DNA of 64,000 nucleotides from Tragulus kanchil (Eukaryota > Chordata > Mammalia > Artiodactyla > Tragulidae), in NCBI GenBank assembly GCA_022376925.1, contig JAIOJX010000001.1:310001-374000 (forward strand), read 5' to 3'. Shown in pieces: positions 1 to 12,280 of this stretch. The notes below the pieces were generated by a model. It was not told the DNA's origin. It did no database searches and saw nothing but the letters and a program-made list of their open reading frames with translations. Made by a program: the position numbers and the translations under genes. Each line of letters opens with the position of its first letter. The first letter of the stretch is position 1.

Positions 1-77
1 GAAAGAGATAAAACTATATTTGTGGTTTAGATGGAGGGATAGACATGTAGATCAATAGAACAGAAAAGGGAACCGAA

Positions 78-412
78 GGCTTCCCCTGGTGGTCCAGTGG
101 GTAAGGACACCGCCTTGCAGGGCAAGGGGCGCCGGTTCGATCCCTGGCCTGGGAAGATCCCACGTGCCGCGGAGCGGCTGGACCGGTGTGTCCAATCACC
201 GAGCCGGAGCTCTGGAGCGCATGCGCCTAGAGCTGGTGCTCTGCGACAACAGAGGCCATCGCAATGGGAGGCCCACATGGGCCAAAGAACAAAGACGGAT
301 GAAAATGGAGAAATGAAAGACCAATAGAAGTGGCCTGCCCGCTCCCCTCCCTCCCCAACCCGACCCCTGCCCAAAATAAATAAATAAATAAATTAATTAA
401 AAAAAAAAAAAA
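78..412 (+). mobile_element. SINE-b copy with perfect 15-bp target-site duplication
   Basis: tRNA-like head with box B (GGTTCGATCC), ruminant SINE body and an (ATAA)n/poly-A tail. It is flanked by AGAAAAGGGAACCGA at 62-76 and 413-427. The intact duplication shows a relatively recent insertion into older L1 sequence within a TMLHE intron. Confidence 0.85.
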
Positions 413-429
413 AGAAAAGGGAACCGAGA

Positions 430-1985
430 AATAGAACCATACAAATATAGTCAATTGGTTTTTGACAAACATGCAAAAGCCATTCAGTGAAGGAGGATAA
501 TCTTTTTAACTAATGATAATGAGATAAATGGACACTCATAGGCAAAAGTGAAAAAATAACCTTGACCTAAGTTCCACACCTTATACAAAAATTAACTCAA
601 AATATATGATGGACTTAAAGTAAACATAAAGTTATAGAACTTCTAGAGAAGAATGTAGGAGAACAACGTCAATACCTTGAACTAGGTCCTGACTGGCACT
701 AGAACTAAATAACTTTCAGAACTCAGTATAAGAAAAACAAGCCATCCAATTAGACAATGAATGAAAGACATGCACAGACATTAAACTGACTGATATGTAC
801 AAGTGGCAAATAAACACTTTCAAAGATGGTCAACATTATAAGTCATTAGAGAAATGAAAGTTAATATCACAATGAAATTTCACTATATACCTAGCAGAAT
901 GACTGAAATTTTAAAAAATTGTAATACAAAATGCTATAAGAGATTTGGAAAAAAAACTCTATCAATTACACACTGTTGGTGGGAATATAAAATGGTATGG
1001 ATACTCTGGAAAACAGTTTGTCAGTTTCTTAAAAAAATAAAAAACTAAACATTCAAGTACCATGTGTGTATATTCAGTCACTCAGTTGTGTCCAACTCTT
1101 TGTGACCCCATGGACTGTAGCTCACCAGGCTATTCTGTACATGGAATTTTTCAGAACACTAGAGTGGTTTGGTATTTCTTATTCAATGAGATCTTCCTGA
1201 CCTAGGGAGCAAACCTGGGACTCCTGCATTGACAGGCAGGTTCTTTACCACTGAGCCACCTGGAAAGCCATCTGGGAACCAGATACTATACAATCCAGCA
1301 ATTGAATTGCTAGACATTTATTTCAGAGAAATGAAAACTTATGTACACACAAAAACCTATACATTAATGTTCACAGTAGCCTTATTTGTAACAGCCAGGA
1401 ACGGGAAACTACCCTAATATCCTCTGATGTGTGAGTGGTTAAACAAATCATCCATATATGAAACACTATTCAGTAATTAAAAGGAATGAATTGTTGATAC
1501 ACATGATAACTTGGGGAAAGCTCAAAGGAATTACAGTGAAGAAAGAAAATAACTTCATGATTCCATTTATGTGACATTCATGAAATAACATAATTATAGA
1601 TATAGTGAACAGATTAGATTAGTAGTTTCCGGGAGTTATGGATGAGAGGAGGAGTCGTGTGGCTTTAAAGAGTTAACATGAGGGACTTTTGTGGTGATGA
1701 CACAGCTGAGTATCTTGACTATAGCAGTGGTTACATAAAAACCACACATGTAATAACACAGCATAGAGCACACACATACACACATACATACACAAGTACA
1801 TATATAACTAGTGAGATCTGGATAAGCTCTATGGATTGTATCAATACCACTTTCATGGTTTTGATATTGTACTGTGGTTGTACAAGATGTTAAACATTGA
1901 CGAAGACTCACAGAAGGGTGCATGGGATTTCTTTACGTATATCTTTGCAATTTTCTGTGAATCTGTATTTCAAAATAAAAGCTTT
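430..1985 (+). mobile_element. L1 LINE 3' fragment, interrupted by a Bov-tA SINE
   Basis: The sequence is typical of the end of L1 ORF2 and 3' UTR (cactgttggtgggaatataa at about 970; the aaatggtatgg..actctgg segment). It has many stops. A SINE-a at 1063-1269 splits it. It lies in a TMLHE intron. Confidence 0.6.
1063..1269 (-). mobile_element. Bov-tA SINE (SINE-a), inverted
   Basis: Starts with the ctcagttgtgtccaactctt end and finishes with cactgagccacctgg, the reverse of a tRNA-like SINE head. Fairly diverged. Confidence 0.8.
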
Positions 1986-3153
1986 AAAAAGCATTGGAAG
2001 AAGAAATATTTATAGTCCATACATTTGACTACTTATCTTTCTACAATGAAAAGAAAACATACCATAGATAGCATTTAATTTTTCCAGCAAGTATACTGGA
2101 AGAGGACACCTAGAAGCTTGTGCCTGTTTTTTCTGGACTCAGCTCTACGCACCTTTTCCCTTTGTTTATTTCAATCCATATCCTTTAAATGTAATAAACC
2201 TTAAATGGAATATATAACAGCTTTTAAAAAAGAAAGAAAGCATACGATAGAAAGGTTTATTTAAAAATAACTGACTTGGCAAAATATTTGTAAAATGTAT
2301 GACAGAGACTAAGACCGTGCTATTGCCAATTTGCAAGGAAAGCACCAGTGTTCCAATAGAAAAATGTGATAAAGAAGTGAATAATTATTAAGACAGTGAA
2401 TAATTGAAGTGGATAATTATTAAAATTATTAAATTCGAGAAACATGGTGTAAAGGGCCAGATAGTAAAAATTTTTAAGCTTTGCTGACTACACTGTCTCT
2501 GTCACAATGGTTCAGTTCTTTGATAGTAGGGTTAGAAACAGCCAGAGACAATATGTACTACAAAGCAGGTGTTACAAAATCAAGTGCCAGGCAGGTTTGG
2601 CCACTAACTCAAGAATGCCTAGAAAAAAACCTAAAAGGAATAATGCCAAAGTGTAAACAGTGGTTTCATCTGGATGACTGAATAAGTATAACTGACTTTT
2701 CAATTTCCTCATACTTTTTTATGCTTTCCAAATTCTTCATGATACTTTTACTCTCCAGATGTAGAAAATTGAAACAGAGACAGAGACAGAAAGGTAGAAA
2801 GAAAAGGAGAGAGAAATGCCAGGATAGCCTTTCGCTCCTTTGCTTATCCTGAATATTTTCTGAAACATTTTAGGGGCTGTTTTTTTTTTTTCCTTTTTTT
2901 AGAGCACTGGGCAAAGCTACCATTGTTGTACTGATGTCATATCATTAGACCAAACGGCCCTGATTCATATATAAGAGGGAGACAGAGGTCCTTTACCATG
3001 TAGCTATAGTTTCATAAACTTATTTACCTGTTGGGAAGATTTCTTTGTTAATTCATTCACTTATTAATTTATACTACTCAACTGACAATTATTTCTGTCT
3101 CAGGAATATTTCAGGCATTCATTTGAATCTGATTTCATAAACAATACATGTGT
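1986..3153. other. TMLHE intron, no gene seen
   Basis: AT-rich unique sequence with a GA-rich stretch (cagagacagagacag at about 2776) and a T run at 2880-2900. Short open frames here show no recognisable domain. Confidence 0.6.
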
Positions 3154-3372
3154 GTATGTGTACTAAGTCACTTCAGTCGTGTCTGACTCTTTGTGACCTT
3201 ATGGACTGTAGCCTGCCAGGCTCCTCTGCCCGTAGGATTCTCCAGGCAGGAATACTGGACTGGGTTGCCATTTCCTTCTCCAGGGAATCTTCCTGACCCA
3301 GGAATAGAACTTGGCTGTCTTACATCTCCTGCATTATCAAGCAGGTTCTTTATCAGTAATGCTATCTGATAA
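3154..3372 (-). mobile_element. Bov-tA SINE, inverted, just upstream of a TMLHE exon
   Basis: Matches the reverse of the Bov-tA body (tcgtgtctgactctttgtg, aggaatactggactgggttgcc). It ends about 120 bases before the exon at 3491. Confidence 0.8.
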
Positions 3373-3490
3373 ACCCCATAAATAATACAGTACCTGGTAA
3401 CTGGTTGCTGAAAATAACATTCTTAACCAGTAAGTTATTGGCAATATTTATAATTATTACTTTTAATGCCTTTTATTTTTTCCTAAAAAG

Positions 3491-3770
3491 GGCCAGATGG
3501 TCATGTGACTAGATATGACTTGGATTGGCTGGTGAAAAACAGCTATGAAGGACAGAAACAAAAGGTCATCCAGCCTAGAATCTTATGGAATGCTGAAATC
3601 TACCAGCAAGCCCAAGTACCAGTTGTAGATTTCCAGAGCTTTTTAGAAACCAAAGAGGGACTGAAGAACTTTCTGCAAAACTTTCTGCTTTATGGAATTG
3701 CTTTTGTAGAAAATGTCCCTCCTACTCAGGAACACACAGAGAAACTGGCGGAAAGGATCAGCTTGATCCG
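3491..3770 (+). CDS. TMLHE: TMLHE exon, residues 120 (split Trp) to 213 (split Arg)
   Basis: The 280-nt exon starts after an acceptor ending ctaaaaag and ends at CG|gtgagt. Its first two bases complete a split Trp codon, followed by PDGHVTRYDLDWLVKNSYEG. It then carries the KVIQPRILWN and NFLLYGIAFVENVPPTQEH segments, which form the start of the double-stranded beta-helix region. The acceptor is odd in having four A before the final AG, but a T-rich tract lies just upstream and the reading phase is correct. There are no stops or frameshifts. Confidence 0.96.
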
Positions 3771-6700
3771 GTGAGTTATTAGTTTCCTGATATGTGCAGA
3801 GACTAATTTCCAGAGCATGAACATCAGTGAAATAATATGACAGGTATGGTCACTCTTGTTTTTCCAGAATATTCTGTGGCCTGAATAAGGAGATTCTCAT
3901 TTTTAGTTTTATTTTTTTAAAAAAAAATATATATTTATTCATTTATTTATTGGGCTGCACCAGCTCTTAGTTACAGTATGTGGGATCTAGTTCCCTGATA
4001 AGGGATCGAACCTGGGCCCCCAGCATTGGGAGCTCAGTCTTAGCCACTGGACCACCAGGGAAGTCCCTATAGTGCTTTATTTGAAGCCCAGATTTCTAAC
4101 TTCTGAAGACACTTGCATGTTAAACGTGATGACTTCAAAGTCATTGTCCTTTTTCAAGCCCAGTGAAACTCAAAAGAGTCACTCATTGTACTCTAGAAAG
4201 AGCACTAACTGTGAGTAAAAAGAACCAGATAGTAGTCTGAGTTCTACCATCAAGTAGCTGGGTAAACATACACTCCTACCTGTGATCCCTGCCCCTGTTG
4301 CCTCTATTTTCCCACCTGATCAGTAAAAGGATTAAATAAGATGGTATCTAAAGATATCTACTTTTGATCTATTATTCCTAAGGCTTAATTCAGACACAGG
4401 TTGTTCATAATACTGCATTATACTGTAGAGCGATTAATCAGCATATTCACATCCATTATTTTAATTGGTCATTGTAGTAATCCTGATAAGTGTGTATTTT
4501 ATCTCCTGTTCTACTGATGAGGCACTTGAGACTCAGATGTATTAAGTGGCTTGACCAAAATTGATCTGTTAGTAAGCTGGAATTCAAGAGAGCTCAGGTT
4601 TCCTGATCTTAAGTACAATATTCTTTCCATTACCTTTCTAGGTAGTATACAAATGTATCTTCTGTAATATTAACTGTGGTGTAAGCTAACTTTGTTATAA
4701 TTAGTGCTTTCTGTTTACTTAATAAGAAATCAGATATAGCTCACTGTTTAGCAAATAGTATGCTGGGTCATTTGCCCATGATGTATATCTCAAGGAGAAA
4801 GTAACAGTGACACAAGTCTCACTAAGTACTTGGTAATATAAACTATTCTCTTTTTCTTATTCTTCCATGTCTAAAAGGTAGGTGAAGATCTGCATTAATC
4901 TCTTCTAAAAGCAGCAACCTAAAAACAGTTTTTTCTGTGTAAGGAAGGTGAGTGCAGAAATGTGAGCCTGAAAGCTATTCAAAGCAGACACATAAAAAGA
5001 GTGAGGTGGTTCCCTAAGTTTTCAGACTACATTATCCTTCCAGTGTTTTCCCCAAGTTTCCTAGAATATTGCTCAGTGGTAGGATTGTTAAGACTGATGA
5101 TGAGTTCAATTGTTTTATTTGCCTTATAATTGGACGTCTAGAGCCAAAGTCTATTTTTCTTTGTACATAAAGTATTGGAAAGAGTTTTGAATGAGAAGAA
5201 TGAAAATTGCAAATGGTTAAAAGACCTTCCTCTAGACAGACATGGACAGTGGACATATGGTCATTGTGGGGAAGGAACAGAAGGTGGGAGGCGTAAAGGA
5301 AGTAGCATGAAGGCCTGTACTATCATAAGTGAAGAAAATAGCTCTAGTCATTGCTCTGTGAGAAAAGGGGATCCTTCAGGGGTGCTGTGTGATGGTCGGG
5401 AGGGGAGGGAAGGGGGGGATATACATATGACTAATCTGGGATCATACATATCTGTAAACAACAAAACTCTGTAAAAGTTAAAAGCAAAATAAAGGTTTAA
5501 AAAAAAAAAGACCTTCCTCTGTTTCACTTGGCAGAGAAACCATCTATGGGAGGATGTGGTATTTCACTTCAGACTTCTCCAGGGGTGACACTGCATACAC
5601 CAAACTGGCTCTGGATCGGCACACTGACACCACCTATTTTCAAGAGCCCTGTGGGTAGGTGGATTAGACTTTTCCAAAGTGAACTCATTACATGTGATTC
5701 TCTTGAATACTTTCTTAATCATTTTCTGTTTTATTTGAACCAAGATTATATCTGCTACTGATGATTCATATGACTATTTCTTTTCTCCTTAGAAACATGA
5801 TCATTTTTAAAGACTTACAGGAATATAATTTTCTGAAATGATTGAAAATTTAGCTTACTATGTGAATGGATCTAATTTTGTTTAATTTGCATTTTTCTCA
5901 AAGTAATTGCAAATAATTTACCAAAAATGTATTGATTAATCATTGGTTTGGGAATTTGTACAGTTTTTCATATTTAGTTATTATATTGCCAAGGGGTCAA
6001 TATTCCAAACACAGCTGTTTTGGATATGGTATTAAGAGGAATTTGAATCTAATTTACAGGAAATTTGAGGGAAAAAAAATGAATGAAAAATAACCTTCTC
6101 ATGTGGACTCAGTAGCTATTGAGTCAGATAATGTATACCATACTTTTACAGTTTATTGAGATATAATTGACATATAAATTGTGTAAATATAAGGTGTACA
6201 ATATGTTGATTTGATACAGTTACAAACTTCAATATGATTACCGCTAGTTGCTAACAGAGACTATATTTTAAATGTTGTCACAACAGAAAAGAAATGGTAA
6301 TTGCTTCATATGATAAATACTATACTTAACTTTCCTACCATTTGCCACTTATTAGAGGTACCTTTGTGATTATTTTGTTTTTGCTGTTGCTGTTGTTGAT
6401 CTTGCTTCTACATATAGATGATGAACTTGACGCACAAATATATGAGTTAAATGAGTGTATATATGAATTCATAAGGGCTTTCCAGGTGGCACTAGTGGTA
6501 AAGTATTCGCTTGCCAATGCAGGAGACATAAGAGACACAAGTTCAATTCCTGGGTCAGGAAGATCCCCTGGAGGAGGGCATGGCCACCCACTCCAGGATT
6601 CTTGCCTAGAGAATCCCATGGACAGAGGACCCTGGTGGGCTGCAGTCCACAGGGTCACACAGAGTTGGATAGGACTGAGACAACTTAGCACATATGCATG

Positions 6701-9700
6701 CATGAATTAATAAAGACAGTATGATAGGATGATAATATGCAGTTGATTGTAGTTAGACTGATTGCCTTTGAGGGTTGGAACTTGAAAATGTTTCGTTTAA
6801 AGAAGAAAGAATAACACATCTTTTAGATGTCCTGCTCAATGTTGGAGAAGGAAATGGTAACCCACTCCAGTATTCTTGCCTGGAAAATTCCATGGACGGA
6901 GAAGCCTGGTGAGCTACAGTCCATGGGGTCACACAGAGTTGGTTATGACTGAAGTGACTAAGCAGTAGCAGCAGCTCCATGTTAGCAATATACAAAAGGA
7001 CCCACAGCCCTGCATCCTCATTCTATGGAATGCAGAAAGAATATGAGGAAAGTGGATGAGAAACAGTCGGACAGGGGTTAAGTTTCAAATATTGACTAGC
7101 TCTTTTCTCTTTAGCCACTACTGGAATTTAATTTAACCTTTAATTTAACCTTTTCTCATCAATGTCGAGAACCAAGTACATTAGCAGCACAGTGAGAGTG
7201 CTTAAGAGTTCAGGCTATGGGAACAACCAGACCCAGATTTGCATCCCAGCTAGAACACATATTAGCCTTGTGATCTTTGAAAATAATCTCTCTGTGCCTC
7301 AGTTTTTTCACCTGTAGAATGGGACTAGTAATAAGACCTGCTAACTGATATTGCATAGAGATTAAGTTACATGATGTATTTAAATATCCTGGAATATATT
7401 AAACGTTCAGTGAATTCTAGTTATTATTATTTTAGCCATTGTCGTCATCATCATCGTCATTATATCCCTTATGCTTTCTAAAGCTATGTTTTCTCAGTTC
7501 AATTCAATTCAGTCACTCAGTCGTGTCCGACTCTTTGCAACCCCTTGAACTGCAGCCCGCCAGGCTTCCCTGTCCTTCACCATCTCTCAGAGCCTGCTCA
7601 AATTCATGTCCATTGATTCAGTGATGCCATCCACCATCTTGTCCTCTGTCGTTTGCTTCTCCTTCTGCCTTCTATTTGCTCAGGACCTCATTTTTCCAAC
7701 TTCCTTGAGGATTTCTCCTTCCTATCAGCTTCTCATTTCTTAAATCTCTACTTTTGTACACTTCCTTTGACTCTATCTTCCTCTACTTACAGCCCCACCT
7801 TACTTCTAACCTTCACAGATAGACTTACTAAAATAATTGTTTATGTTCAGTATCTTTTCATTCTCACTTCTTATTCATTCTTTAAACCTATAGTCAGCTA
7901 GTTTATTTAACCGATTAAAATTACTCTCTCCAAAGTCACCAGCGAGTAACTTATTGCCATACCCAGTGTGTACCTTTCAGTTTTCATCTTCTTTGACCCA
8001 TGGGGCCATTAACATCTACCTCTTCTTAAATAGCCTTTCTTTTTAGTTTTCCTTCTATATTTATAGTCAGTTTTCCTCAGTCTCCTATGCTGGCTCATTT
8101 TCTTTTGTCTGTGTCATAAATATTGTTGTTCCTCAAGGTTTTCTTCTTCTCCATCTTTTCTTATTGAAATTGCCTCTCCAAATGACTTCTATGCTCTTGG
8201 CTTTAGCTATCACCTACAGACAGCCAGAAAATCTTCCTCTCTTCTGAGATAAACATCTTCAACTGGCTCCTAAATAATCCTAACCTACACAGAAAGCTCA
8301 ACATAGCCAGAATTGACCTTTCTCATTTTAGTTGTATTTACTCCGTGTTCACCTTGATTTTATTCCTTCTATTTTTATTTATGTTTATTGCTTATTTTAC
8401 TTTGTTGTTTGCTTTTCCTTATTTTTGCTTTTTTCCTAAATTACTATTGATTTTCTTTTCCACTTGTTAGTTTGAAGTTATTACTTTAGGCTTCCAATCC
8501 ATTACTAATTGCCTTTCCTTTTCCTATTAATTTTTCAGTCATATAGAACTTAATTATTTCAACATCATCATCGTCATTATATCCCTTATGCTTTCTAAAG
8601 CTATGTTTTCTCAGTTCAATTCAATTCAGTCACTCAGTCGTGTCCGACTCTTTGCAACCCCATGAACTGCAGCCCGCCAGGCTTCCCTGTCCTTCACCAT
8701 CTCTCAGAGCCTGCTCAAATTCATGTCCATTGATTCAGTGATGCCATCCACCATCTTGTCCTCTGTCGTTTGCTTCTCCTTCTGCCTTCTATTTGCTCAG
8801 GACCTCATTTTTCCAACTTCCTTGAGGATTTCTCCTTCCTATCAGCTTCTCATTTCTTAAATCTCTACTTTTGTACACTTCCTTTGACTCTATCTTCCTC
8901 TACTTACAGCCCCACCTTACTTCTAACCTTCACAGATAGACTTACTAAAATAATTGTTTATGTTCAGTATCTTTTCATTCTCACTTCTTATTCATTCTTT
9001 AAACCTATAGTCAGCTAGTTTATTTAACCGATTAAAATTACTCTCTCCAAAGTCACCAGCGAGTAACTTATTGCCATACCCAGTGTGTACCTTTCAGTTT
9101 TCATCTTCTTTGACCCATGGGGCCATTAACATCTACCTCTTCTTAAATAGCCTTTCTTTTTAGTTTTCCTTCTATATTTATAGTCAGTTTTCCTCAGTCT
9201 CCTATGCTGGCTCATTTTCTTTTGTCTGTGTCATAAATATTGTTGTTCCTCAAGGTTTTCTTCTTCTCCATCTTTTCTTATTGAAATTGCCTCTCCAAAT
9301 GACTTCTATGCTCTTGGCTTTAGCTATCACCTACAGACAGCCAGAAAATCTTCCTCTCTTCTGAGATAAACATCTTCAACTGGCTCCTAAATAATCCTAA
9401 CCTACACAGAAAGCTCAACATAGCCAGAATTGACCTTTCTCATTTTAGTTGTATTTACTCCGTGTTCACCTTGATTTTATTCCTTCTATTTTTATTTATG
9501 TTTATTGCTTATTTTACTTTGTTGTTTGCTTTTCCTTATTTTTGCTTTTTTCCTAAATTACTATTGATTTTCTTTTCCACTTGTTAGTTTGAAGTTATTA
9601 CTTTAGGCTTCCAATCCATTACTAATTGCCTTTCCTTTTCCTATTAATTTTTCAGTCATATAGAACTTAATTATTTCAACATGTCCCTAAACTGAATCTC

Positions 9701-11107
9701 TTCCACAACCCCTCATTGCCACTTTATTACCATCCAATTATGCATCTGTCTGCATTCTCTTGGCAAATGACATTTTTATTTGTCAAGTTGCCTAGGTGAA
9801 AAGCCTACAGTCATTCTAGATTTTTGTCTATTCTTCATCCTCCACATGTAATCATTTATATTTGTTAGATGTGTCCTCTTTTCTATAACATCTTTCTCTA
9901 AGCTCAAACTCTCAGTGTTTTTCTCTGCAGTTTAAATTATCCAAGTTGTTTTCCATGTTTTTGTCATCTTGCTTCCCACCAGTTAATCTCCCATCTCAGC
10001 TTAAAATCCTGTGATTCTCTGTGTTGTGCCAACAGGAACTTCTCCCTCTCTTCCTTGAATATACCTTGTTGTTTTACATTGATATGTTTAGTCATGCTTT
10101 TTTCCTACCTAGAATGCCCTCTCGTCACCTAAATATCATTCTACCCCAAGCCTTGCTCATTCTTTCAGACTAGCCAAAATCATTCTCACCCACACCCCCC
10201 CAAATTTCTTTATACAACACTTTACTACAAAAAAAACACCCCACTACAATAATTTCCTCTTTTTACCTCCCCACTATGTCTTGTATACAACTTTGTTATA
10301 GTGCCTACCATATTTTATTGGTACTTATTTGGTTCATTCTCCTTAATAGACTGTGGGCTTTTTTAAAAAACAGACCATATCTTATTCATGCCTGTATTGT
10401 TCAGATCTGACACATATAGGTTTCAATACATATCAAATATGTTTAGAAGGAACCCTTAGTGGCATTAATATATCAAAGCACTCAAAAAAGTACAGCTGAA
10501 AGACAATTGGAAATGAGATTTATTTCTTAATGAAAAGAAAGTAATACAAGTAGAATCAGCAATCATTCTATATTTTTTCTAAAATTTTGATATATTCTCT
10601 TTTCTCCACTGAACAGAGTAATTTCATTTTTTCCTCTCTTTAGCATTCAAGTGTTTCACTGTCTGAAGCATGAAGGAACAGGTGGCAGGACACTGCTGGT
10701 AGATGGATTCTATGCAGCAGAACAAGTACTTCAAAACGCACCTGAGGAATTTGAACTCCTCAGTAAAGTGCCGTTGAAGCATGAATATATTGAAAATGTT
10801 GGAGAATGTCACAACCACATGATTGGGGTTGGACCAGTCTTAAATATCTACCCATGGAATAAAGAGCTTTATTTGATTAGGTAAGTACCAAAGAACTATC
10901 CCTCAATGTAATGTATTTGTGAGATATTAGTTTTCTCATGTAATAGATCCTATGTCTGTCATATATTAATATTACTATTCTATAGCTTTTTATTAGTACA
11001 ATTTCCATTCTTATTAAAATTCCCATGGAATAATAAATAGGCCAACAGGCAAGGAATACTAGATTGGAAGGGGCAGACATTTCACATAGCATTTAAAAAT
11101 GAAAACG

Positions 11108-11160
<53 letters not shown>

Positions 11161-12229
11161 CTAAATTGAATAAGACTTAGGTTAACTTTTTTTTTCAGCT
11201 ATTCTGGATTTTCACTTCTGCTGCAGGCTTTTCTCTAGTTGCAGAGAGTGGGGGTTACTCTCTAGTGGAGGTGAACAGGCTTCTTGTTGCGGTGACTTTC
11301 CTTGTTTTGGAACTCGGGCTCTAGAGCACATGGACTTCAGTAGTTGCAGCCCATGGGCTCCATAGTTGTGGCTCTGGGGCTCTAGAGCACAGGCTCCATA
11401 GTTGTGGCTCACGGGCTTAGTTGCTTCACAGCATGTGGGATCTTCCCAGATCAGGGATCGAACCCATGTCTCCTACATTGACAGACGAACTCTCCACCAC
11501 TGAGCTACCAGGGAAACCCTGAAGACACTTTGAAAACAAAAAAGTTATTAAATTGTGCTTAGTGATCAAACAGCTAGGGTTCCCAAAGACATTATAAGCA
11601 CAATATATGGCTGTTTCCCAGATTTATGCACATCTCCTGAACTGTGTATATTGCCACCTAGTATCTTGTACAGTCATAAAGCACATCTTTTAAAAACCTG
11701 AACTCCTCAGCTCCACTCATTTCAAGCCTGCTCTTTCACAGCCGAGTAATTTCATTTTTCCTCTTTAGTCAAGTGTTTCACTGTCTGAAGCATGAAGGAA
11801 CAGGTGGCAGGACACTGCTGGTAGATGGATTCTATGCAGCAGAACAAGTACTTCAAAACGCACCTGAGGAATTTGAACTCCTCAGTAAAGTGCCGTTGAA
11901 GCATGAATATATTGAAAATGTTGGAGAATGTCACAACCACATGATTGGGGTTGGACCAGTCTTAAATATCTACCCATGGAATAAAGAGCTTTATTTGATT
12001 AGGTAAGTACCAAAGAACTATCCCTCAATGTAATGTATTTGTGAGATATTAGTTTTCTCATGTAATAGATCCTATGTCTGTCATATATTAATATTACTAT
12101 TCTATAGCTTTTTATTAGTACAATTTCCATTCTTATTAAAATTCCCATGGAATAATAAATAGGCCAACAGGCAAGGAATACTAGATTGGAAGGGGCAGAC
12201 ATTTCACATATAATTTAAAAAAAAAAACG

Positions 12230-12280
<51 letters not shown>

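Noticed and set aside
89..165. tRNA gene at the head of SINE copies (box A/B visible)
   Set aside because: The tRNA-like region is followed by a SINE body and A-rich tail and flanked by a target-site duplication, so it is a SINE promoter. The same applies to all other SINE heads here.
1765..1805. CRISPR-like short repeats in ACAC-rich tracts
   Set aside because: Simple-sequence repeats with no spacer structure, in a mammalian genome.
10624..10818. Minus-strand frames opposite the TMLHE exon
   Set aside because: Shadows of the real exon on the plus strand; the same shadow recurs in the duplicate at 11752.
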